Below, one piece after another: positions 56,501 to 64,000 of a DNA stretch of 64,000 bases (position 1 is the stretch's first letter; the number at the start of each line of letters is the position of its first letter). The notes under the pieces are model-generated. The model worked only from the letters and a program-made list of their open reading frames with translations. It had not been told where the DNA came from and did not search any database. Source of the stretch: Volvox africanus (lineage: Eukaryota > Chlorophyta > Chlorophyceae > Chlamydomonadales > Volvocaceae); assembly GCA_030268105.1 (NCBI GenBank), contig BSDZ01000027.1:1138501-1202500 (forward strand). Direction: 5' to 3'. Made by a program: the position numbers and the translations under genes.

Positions 56501-59500
56501 TATTACACAGGCAACGAGAAGAATTCTACGAGGGTTCGGTACATCTGTCTTGATCGGGTTCCGGTCCGTCCTTTGCCGCATAGCAGGACGCCCCGGAAGG
56601 GATGGGTAGGGACGGTTCCCGACATAGGCATCGCGCTGGTTGACCCCGTGTGAGTATGAAAAGGGATTAAAGGATACACTGTTCACATGGGTTCTCATTT
56701 ACACGCGCAACAAACATGCATGCTCTCGGCACATAGCGATGCACATACCGTTCCAATAAGACAGGGTGTAGCAGAGCAAAATCTCGATTTGACAGAATGG
56801 TACTCAAAAATCGTGAAAGCAAAAGGAATCCCATGGATCCCAAAACGTATTTTTCAGAGCTTATAACCAATTGCGTAGAGGGGTTTGGACTCTTGCGCCT
56901 CCTGCTTTCGGAAGATGCCTTTGTTAGCTCATGGCAGCTGCCCCTGGACAACGTCAGGCCCGGTCGTATGCACGCACGTCCACCGCAGTACCTGTCTGCC
57001 TTGGGCTTGGACAGAAAAAACGCAGTTATACACACAGCCTCTCACATACCCAGCCCCGCGCAAACACCCTTCTCTTTCCTTCTCCCAACCGAATTTGTTG
57101 ATGAAATCGGCAGAATATTGCCTCTATACACGACAGATACCAACCACCAAGCGTCTTGTTGTCGTTCGCGTCTGCCTAACGCCTATGCACATGGCATACA
57201 CAAGTGCATTCATCCTTCATCCGGTACACACCTTCGCACAGGAACCTGCACCAGAAGCCCGGCTTCCCGACCCCCATCAAATCGCCACGTGGTAATCTCG
57301 CACTTGACAAGAGCAGCGTGATCGGCCTGGTTTCCGGATCGCACACGTACTTCCTTGCAGCGTCGTCTCACGAGGAGGTGAGGTCCCCCATCCCCCCATT
57401 ACCTATGTTTCTTTACATGCATGCCTCCGGGACTTGTCTGGATGGCCGAAGTTCCTTTCTAACCCCACAGCAATGGCTGTTTCATATGCCCAAAGCAATC
57501 CTCACAATAACACCTCACGATGCTTTGATACCAATCATGTCTATCATGTGTACGGCATCCATAACTATCATGCACTGATTTCTTCGCCCTTCGCGAGACC
57601 ATGCCGCGTTGCCAAAGTCCCTTCCTTAATCCGAGGCATATCGAGCTGTGCTTCTCAGTTCCGCTTCGGCCCTCAGGCGTCAGAGCGCATGTGGCTCTCC
57701 AAGCTCTCCACGCTCTCCACTGAACCACTTCATCCGTCCTTGCGCATGTGCAGGCCATGATCTGGCTCAGAGTGCTGCGGGAGACCTGGTACCATTGCTT
57801 CAAACACACTCTGCGAGCTAGCAACCTAAGGAGCCAGCAAGGGGTGGGTGGCCGTTGGCCGTCATTTGAAGCAACGGCTTATGGCTAATGGACCAGTAGA
57901 GGGAACGCAATGAGGGCCGTATTTATTACGGCGAAGAACTTGCGCCCCGCTCTGATGTGTGGGACGGGACGATTATAACAACGGACCGCCATGACGGGGG
58001 TGGGGGACTGGAGGGAAGGTTAGGTGGCAGGAGGGGCGCCGGAGGGTAGGGACATAACCTTAAGATAACCCAGTGATAACCCAAAACGGTTCGGGGTGCA
58101 GAGACAGAGGTGGAGGAGAGGCGGAGTGGGATCTTCACCTCTCTTGTTCTCGTTTCCCTTGTGCCATTTGGTCCAGCTCAGCCCAGTTACGTCCCAGATC
58201 CCTTAAACATGCCGCACTAGCCAACCCCAACCCGGGCCAGGCCTCAGGTCAATGAAACCAAGGCCCCATGTATCTCACTGATCGTCCTTCTGGTGTGCAT
58301 GCGGCGGTATAGCATCCCCAAGGACCAGTGATGTCCTCGCAGAGGGAGGCGTACGCGCATGAGGCTCTGTTGCCTTGTGTCCTTAACCCTTTCTTTGACT
58401 TGACGTCTGCATTCCCTCACTGCCTTTTCCACAATACCTTCATCTACTTGATCGGCCTTGATCCTCTTTTCTTCGCAGCTGCATCTGACCTCTAAGGTCA
58501 TGGCCGAGAACATCGCGCTGCGGGAGAGCGTGCGGGAGCTCGCAGCGAAAGCGCAGGGCTTTGATAGCGAGTACTGGCGGTAGGAGATCTGAGGGGGAGG
58601 GTGTTCCACCCGGATGCACAGGCGAATATCAGAACAATAAGGAGTATAGGCATGAGGCCAGAAAGCTGCCGCCGGGGTTGGGGAGTGTGGGGGGCAGGAG
58701 CGGACCTCGGACACAGGAAGAGTCCACGGTCCGTTCTAGACAAGAATTTGTCCATTGCGTAGTACAGTGTACCGCCATCGCAAAGAGATCGGTATGTATA
58801 TGTACGTGTGCGTGTGTGTCGTGGTGCTGTAGTCGTATCATGATTTGTTTTGTTCATTTCCGCATGCTACAGCTCCGTCCTAATATTGCTCCTACTGTTG
58901 CTGCCACTGCTGCTGCTGCTACTGGTACCGCTTGTTTAGGCAGTGGCTGGAGGAAAAGGCCCGGAACCGCTTTCTGGAGCAGCTCAACGCGGACATGGCG
59001 ATTTATGAGTTGGAGGTCAAGACTGGAAAGATGAAGGTGAGGCTGTGTGTGTATGTGTGTTTGTTTGTGTATGTGTGTGTTTGTATGCGTGTGTTTGTAT
59101 GTACTGGAGGTCAAGGCTGGAAAGATGAAAGGTGGGTGGATGAGGTGGATGGGAAGGTGGGTTTCGCCAAAGGCAAGTATCAGAAGATATATTTAGTAGG
59201 AAGTTGGTTATGGGGAAGGGGCGAATCCCAGATGATGATACCCAGAGGTAGAGTGCAGATCAAAAAGCTGCGCTACGTGGGGAGGAGAAGTTTAGGGATC
59301 ATGAACCTAGAGACAAAATTCGGAAGGACGTGGCGCGGGCCAAATATCATCAGGTACTACTCATATCATGAGGCATGGCAGTTATCAAGTGTCCCATGCG
59401 GTACTTGCACTCTCTGTGTCACATACCTTCTGCTTCCTTACCTCCCTCCCATCCGTCCCTCCCATGGACTGGGGATTTCATCTTGAATGGCGCCGGCCAC

Positions 59501-62500
59501 TACTCCGCTGCTCCGCAAACCATATGTCCCGCCAGGGCGCCTCCACCGATGCCCGTGTCTACATGGAGATGTATGCGCCGCATGAGGAGGGCGTATCCAC
59601 GGGGGAGGTTCGGCTACTCGATAAGGATACGCACACCAAACCATTCGGACGTGGTAACTTGGACCTCTTCCTGGTGAGGAAGGGGTAGTGAGAAGGAATG
59701 GCGTTGGCAGTGGGATGGGCAGTGGGGTGGAGTGGGCAGTGGGGTGGGGTGGGCAGTGGGGTGGGGTGGGCAGTGGGGTGTGGAAGCGCCAAAGCGACGG
59801 GGATCTTTGTTGGGCGGGGTGGGGGGAAAGAGCACATTGGTCTGAATTGCCACAGCCTACGACCGCTGCAACTAACCACTGCTGATGAGACCACTGCCGG
59901 GCACATGAAAGAGTGGACATCTGTTCTGCGATACACCTTTTCTGCCCCTACATCTTTTCCTGCCCACCCATCCTCTCCCCGCCCCTTCATGCCTGCCCAT
60001 CCTCTCCTCACCCGTCCCACCCCACCCCACCCTGCCGGCAACAGGTTCCCTGCCGCAACGTGGGTCTGCCCAACCGCATCAAGATCTGGCACGACAACAC
60101 CGGCCGCCGACCCGACTGGTTTCTGGAGTACATCCGCATTCGAAAGAAAGGCGCCATCAACTGGACAGTCTTCCCCTGCCAGCGTTGGTTCTCTACGCAC
60201 CTGGACGATTGCCGGATCAGCAGGATCCTGTTCGCAGGGCACGCAACGCCGTACATACAGTACAAGGTAGTACACGGGGCCTTACATCGTGGTAGAGAGT
60301 GTGTGTGTGGCCGGATGCATGGAAGAGGAGGGCCTTACTTATGCATAGCGGATTGCGTGGGGCCGGGAAGGGAAACTGGATCGGATTGGACAGCTGGGTC
60401 GGCTCGGGAAGGGAGCCGAGCGAAGGCGGCCAGGGAGGGGCGGGACACGGCGATGGGTGGGGAGGAAAGTGACGTCCACACGGAAGAGGGCCAGTTTGCA
60501 AGATCACCTCACGTTACCTCTCCGCGCTGCCGCCATTGGTAGTGAAACCTACCAGACCGGTTTTATTTTCGTTTTTCCCCTTCCCTCCGTTTTTCAGGTG
60601 GTTACCTACACCTCGGACATCCGCGGCGCCGGCACCGACGCCAACGTCCACTTCGTCATGCACGGGACGTTGGGCGACGGCGCGAGACACATCTTGTCCA
60701 GCGGCACAGACGACTTCGAACGGTGCGTCTGTGTAATTTTGTGGGTGCGGGGGGGGCTGTTATTCAATGGTTCCGGGGCGCCTAGCCTAACTAAAGGAAA
60801 CGTTGTTATTGTATGTGTTGTATGTGTTTGTATGTGTGGATGTTAGACAGAGGCTGGGCAATGCTGATGCGGCGAAAAAGCATACTTCTCCCTCCGGTTC
60901 TTGCCTTGGTTCTCCCTCCAGTGGGGCAGGTTTCTTGCCTTGCATTTTAGGTTGTATGTTTAGGGTGTATACATATTCCTCCAATGACACTCAGGAGCTT
61001 GGTGCCTAGAATTCTGCTTGATGCCTGACTTAGGAACATGGCAAATCCAACACGTGAGCAAATAAAGAAAATTGTTGAAGCACGTTGGTCTATAGAGGTT
61101 TATCATCGAGAATTTAAGCAAACTTGTGGTATTGAACGCTGTCAGGCACGCACGGGTCGGGCTCAAAGAAATCATACTTGCAAACAGATTCAGGGTAGTT
61201 TAATCCCTAACTGCAATCTAACCCTTCCTCGTTCCCCATTCCCGGACAGCGGTATGGTTAACGAATTCACCATCGACGATGAAGATCTTGGGGACTTGCT
61301 GGAGGTGAGGTTGTGCGTGGTGTGGGGTGGGTGGGTGCTGTACGCGTTGAAATGAGCGATACATATATCGATGAGAATGAGAAGGAAGGAAGAAGTAATA
61401 CCGCGATGGCGAGGGCGGGGAGCTGTTCTTCCTAACAGGGTAGGGATAGGGTCAAAGAGCAGGCGCGGTTACGCTAGAGGGGCGGGAGACGGGGTGGGTA
61501 TCGCAATGGGGGGAGGATTGAAAATCGCTGCGAGGAGTGGGAGACGTCTGCGTAAGTACCTTTATGTGCGTATATGTGCGTATATGTGCGTATATGTGCG
61601 TATATGTGTACACATATGTTCATATGCGGCGCTGCTAGGGCGTCTCTGGGTGCCCGGGGGCCGAATGTCGGAGTCGGAGTCGGAGTAAGTAATCCTTCCA
61701 ATCCCTGCGCTGAGACCAGATCACCATTGGCCACGACAACACCGGCCACGGCCCCAGCTGGCATCTGGACCACGTGGAGGTGACCAACCTCAAGACCAAC
61801 GTCACGTATCTGTTCCCCTGCCGAATGTGGTTCGACACGCGGGTGGGAGACGGAGCGCTGGAGCGCACCCTGCAGGCCGCAGAGTGAGAGTTTCGGAGCG
61901 GGGGATGCGGCAGCGCGTGATGATCTGACCTGATCATGATGTTTGGAGAGGGATTTGGCCTTCCTCCCTGGATTGGCCAGCCCATCATTTTGGACCTTAC
62001 AGGTTTTGCACATCAATGTCTTTGCAAAACGTTGATATGTTTCTTTGTTTTTTAATTTTTTTCATGTATTTTTTGGATATAATCTGGCCCCCAAAACCCG
62101 CGATTCGCTGTGCTTTGTCGCAACCTGACTTCCTCATCTGCCGGTCGTTTCACTCCTCTGCCTCCGGCAAGCCAAGCACGGTTCCGCTGCTGCTGTGTTC
62201 CTTACCTGTCCCTGCTGTTTGTCACTCGTTCGTTTGCACTGCAGCTCCCTGATGAGAATGGCTGGATACGTATTCTACGTCTACACCAGCGACATACGAG
62301 GCGCGGGAACAGACGGTGAGGCACTGCGTGAGGAGGTGGGTGGTGAACGCGCATACCCACCCCCTGCCTGTTCTCTCTCTCTCTCTCTCTCTCTTTCTTT
62401 TACACAGACACAGACACAGACACAGACACAGACACAGACACAGACACAGACACAGACACAGACACAGACACAGACACAGACACAGACACAGACACAGACA

Positions 62501-64000
62501 CAGACACAGACACAGACACAGACACAGACACAGACACAGACACAGACACAGACACAGACACACATAGGCATACGCATACGCATACGCGTACATATGCACA
62601 CACATACCGGCACCACGGCGGGCCGTCAGCCGAGTGCATATCTGGTGTGGTGCCTTGATTTTTGATATTTAAAGTAATATGGAAATCAATAGACGTGGGT
62701 GCAGACATCCACGGACTCATGCCCACGCTCTCACGCCCACGCTTGCTCTCACGCCCACACTCGCTTCCACGTCCACCCGTGTGTGGGTGCTCCTCCCATG
62801 CCTTCCTCCCATCCCTTCACAGCTGACGTCTTTATCGTGCTGCATGGCGAGCATGGCGACACTCCCGCCACGGTGCTTCCATCCCAGCTGGAGCATTTTG
62901 AGCGGGGCCAAACCGATACCTTCAGGTGCTTGGTCCGACAGCCATGCTGCTGCGTGCTGCGCTGCTGGCATACATCACGCCGTTGGGTCGGTTGAGGTTG
63001 TGGAGATGGTGCTTGGTGGGGTCTATCAAAGGCTCCGTTCTGCACGTTTTCCGTTTTCCGTTCTTGTTGGGGAGGTTTGCGGAAACCGGTATGGTCCAGG
63101 ACTCCCCTATCGTAAAAACCCCTTCAACACCGCCCAGTGATTAAGCCCCCTTCCCAACACCGGGATCAACCCTGATACGGCAGATTGGAATTGCCGTACG
63201 TGGGCAAGCTGCGCGCACTGACGATCGGCCATGACAACAAAGGGGAGAGCCCGGACTGGCACTTGTTGATGGTGGAGGTGGCGGAGGAGGAGGAGGCGGG
63301 AGAGGACGAGGATGGCCGGCAGGGGGGCCGAATCCGGCTGGGGCCGATTATACGGTTCGTGTGCAACAAGTGGATTGGTCTGGGCCATCCGGATCCAGAC
63401 AGCGGGTCTCCCGAGGGCGTGTTGCAGCGCACGTTGCGGCCGGGGGGAGAGGATCCACGGCTGGAGATGACCGACTACAGGGTAGGAGTGGAGTGGCGGA
63501 ATGGAGTTTCGTGGATTTCAATGGTGGTGGGAATTCACTCTCTTCATTTTGTTTCCTAATTATGTTATGTGAAATAATTTTTTCCTAATGAAAAATATTA
63601 AAATATATTTTCATGTGGGTAGAATCGTGTTGCGTTTAGGGTGTCGCTGAGCAAAATCGAAGCCGGATTGTGGGTTGGGAGATGAGTGGAAAGGCACGGT
63701 GTGGGACAGCGGAAGGGGAGGACATCCGCCGCCACGGCTGGGGAAAAAGCGTCCACCGGTAAGACAGCGCACACACAGGTACACATACACGCACTAACAA
63801 AACACACACCTGGCATATCATGGGGAAAGGGAGTGGAGAAAAAGAACGTCTCATCCCTTTCTTTCTTTACTTGGTTTACTTGCCGTACCTTACCCGACAT
63901 CGTGTATTGGAATTCTACCTACCTGTGACAGATGGAGTTCCACACGGGCAACGTGCGCGGCGCCGGTACGGACGCCACCGTCAGTTTCGTGTTGACGGGC
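53556..64000 (+). CDS. PH domain, coiled coil and tandem PLAT/LH2 protein (LOXHD1-like), 3' end missing
   Basis: Plus-strand exons: 53556-53833, 54466-54603, 54844-55045, 56477-56649, 57242-57377, about 57677-57740 (end uncertain), 58479-58579, 58940-59036, 59252-59353, 59536-59673, 60045-60266, 60598-60722, 61250-61304, 61720-61883, 62245-62315, 62823-62925, 63184-63481 and 63932 onward. After about 187 disordered residues comes a PH domain ([40 protein letters not shown], ending with SERMWLSKL). Next is a charged coiled coil, then PLAT repeats marked by GA(S/G)TDA, HDN(T/K)G, a Trp strand and FPC.RWF. Repeats 1 to 3 are whole and the fourth is cut by the window edge. PLAT domains bind membranes or proteins, and tandem arrays occur in the stereocilia protein LOXHD1. 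A membrane-linked scaffold is likely; ciliary location is only a guess. The exon 6 to 7 junction does not phase, so two genes remain possible. Confidence 0.82.
55512..56213 (-). CDS. FSD1: Iron superoxide dismutase, plastid, 233 aa
   Basis: The enzyme converts superoxide to hydrogen peroxide and oxygen. The whole 233-codon frame is one exon. The first roughly 30 residues (Ser, Arg and Val rich, few acids, ending near VVIKAA) look like a chloroplast transit peptide. The mature part shows the family signatures: [26 protein letters not shown] and [18 protein letters not shown]. The metal ligands are His58, His110, Asp193 and His197. The Gln in NNAAQ (106) is the Fe-type position rather than the Mn-type pattern. 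The gene lies on the opposite strand inside the intron (55046-56476) of the PH/PLAT gene. Absence of introns, unlike every other gene here, may mean a retrocopy or intron loss. The frame is intact and the codon use GC-rich, so it is probably functional. Confidence 0.97.
   Translation of the reverse strand: MALSMKIQASSLIAGQRRVRPMTGRRAVVIKAALELKAPPYALDALEPHMSKQTLEFHWGKHHRAYVDNMNKQIAGTPLDGKSLEEVVLASWNGGSPTPVFNNAAQVWNHTFFWESMKPNGGGAPTGKLAEAIVRDFGSFEKFKEEFKSAGLTQFGSGWAWLNADKSGQLSLSKTPNAVTPVVEGKTPILTVDVWEHAYYIDVQNRRPDYLTTFIEKLINWDVVAERYAAAQK
59707..59780. repeat. G-rich tandem repeat around GGGGTGGGCAGT
   Basis: Four to five imperfect units of about 17 bases in the intron after the first PLAT1 exon. 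The plus strand is rich in GGGG runs and could form G-quadruplexes in the pre-mRNA. Confidence 0.8.
61038..61187 (+). pseudogene. Fragment of a bacterial-type IS4/IS701-like transposase
   Basis: About 50 codons read like the C-terminal part of a DDE transposase of the IS4 superfamily. The stretch [15 protein letters not shown] carries the Y..RE...K pattern around the last catalytic Glu, and [17 protein letters not shown] follows, as in many cyanobacterial and other bacterial copies known to me. An in-frame stop lies three codons before the ATG at 61038, and the match ends abruptly near 61187, so both sides are truncated. It lies in the PH/PLAT intron between exons 60598-60722 and 61250-61304. 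It is AT-richer than the neighbouring exons. No inverted repeats or target duplication were recognised. It is a relic, not an active element. Confidence 0.75.
61563..61609. repeat. 10-bp tandem repeat TATGTGCGTA, about 4.5 copies
   Basis: A clean 10-bp unit in the intron before the third PLAT2 exon. Confidence 0.9.
62379..62397. repeat. (CT)n microsatellite
   Basis: Nine to ten CT units just before the hexanucleotide tract in the same PLAT3 intron. Confidence 0.9.
62403..62562. repeat. Hexanucleotide repeat (ACAGAC)n, about 27 copies
   Basis: About 160 bases of uninterrupted CACAGA units in the intron between the PLAT3 exons ending at 62315 and starting at 62823. The Thr-Gln, His-Arg and Val-Ser-type open frames over it are artefacts of the repeat. 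Confidence 0.97.

Noticed and set aside
62195..62665. Open frames of Thr-Gln, His-Arg or Val-Ser repeats on both strands
   Set aside because: They are frames over the ACAGAC hexanucleotide repeat in a PLAT intron.

Overview
This is eukaryotic nuclear DNA, most likely from a chlorophycean green alga of the Chlamydomonas/Volvox group. Supporting signs are dense GT-AG introns with exons that chain in phase, GC-rich coding exons set in AT-rich and microsatellite-rich non-coding DNA, scattered CCCTAAAA (TTTTAGGG) telomere-like motifs, a plastid-type Fe superoxide dismutase, an algal-style GAF-PAS-kinase, and very long Ala/Gly/Ser/Gln-rich low-complexity proteins. The species is an inference; no rRNA, tRNA or organelle gene is present to fix it.

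Layout. (1) 1-20740: two paralogous protein kinase genes point away from each other. Kinase A is on the minus strand (start 7688, running off the left edge) and kinase B is on the plus strand (15500-20739). Their exon boundaries and intron phases match almost exactly, so they are duplicates. Kinase B has lost catalytic-loop residues and looks like a pseudokinase. Between them sits a small minus-strand gene for a probable chloroplast FHA protein (10614-12382). (2) 20740-24566: no gene seen. (3) 24567-41751, minus: one giant multi-exon gene of unknown function, at least about 3,800 codons, ending in a single 5.1-kb exon. (4) 42217-44217, minus: a complete six-exon dephospho-CoA kinase gene. (5) 46295-52813, minus: a 14-15 exon GAF-PAS-kinase with an N-myristoylation-type start. 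(6) 53556 to the right edge, plus: a gene with a PH domain, a coiled coil and at least four PLAT/LH2 repeats (LOXHD1-like); the join between the PH part and the coil is the weakest point. A single-exon FeSOD gene (55512-56213, minus) is nested inside one intron of this gene, and a fragment resembling a bacterial IS transposase lies in another.

Most models were built by following splice donors and acceptors so that phases agree from exon to exon, with paralogue comparison for the two kinases. There is no operon-like logic. The common themes are signalling (three kinases, FHA, PH) and two housekeeping enzymes (CoA synthesis, plastid superoxide removal). The main points of interest are the degenerate kinase of the divergent pair, the PH/coil/PLAT architecture, the transposase relic, the nested antisense FeSOD, a predicted 8-nt microexon, and a 72-nt in-frame GC-AG intron.
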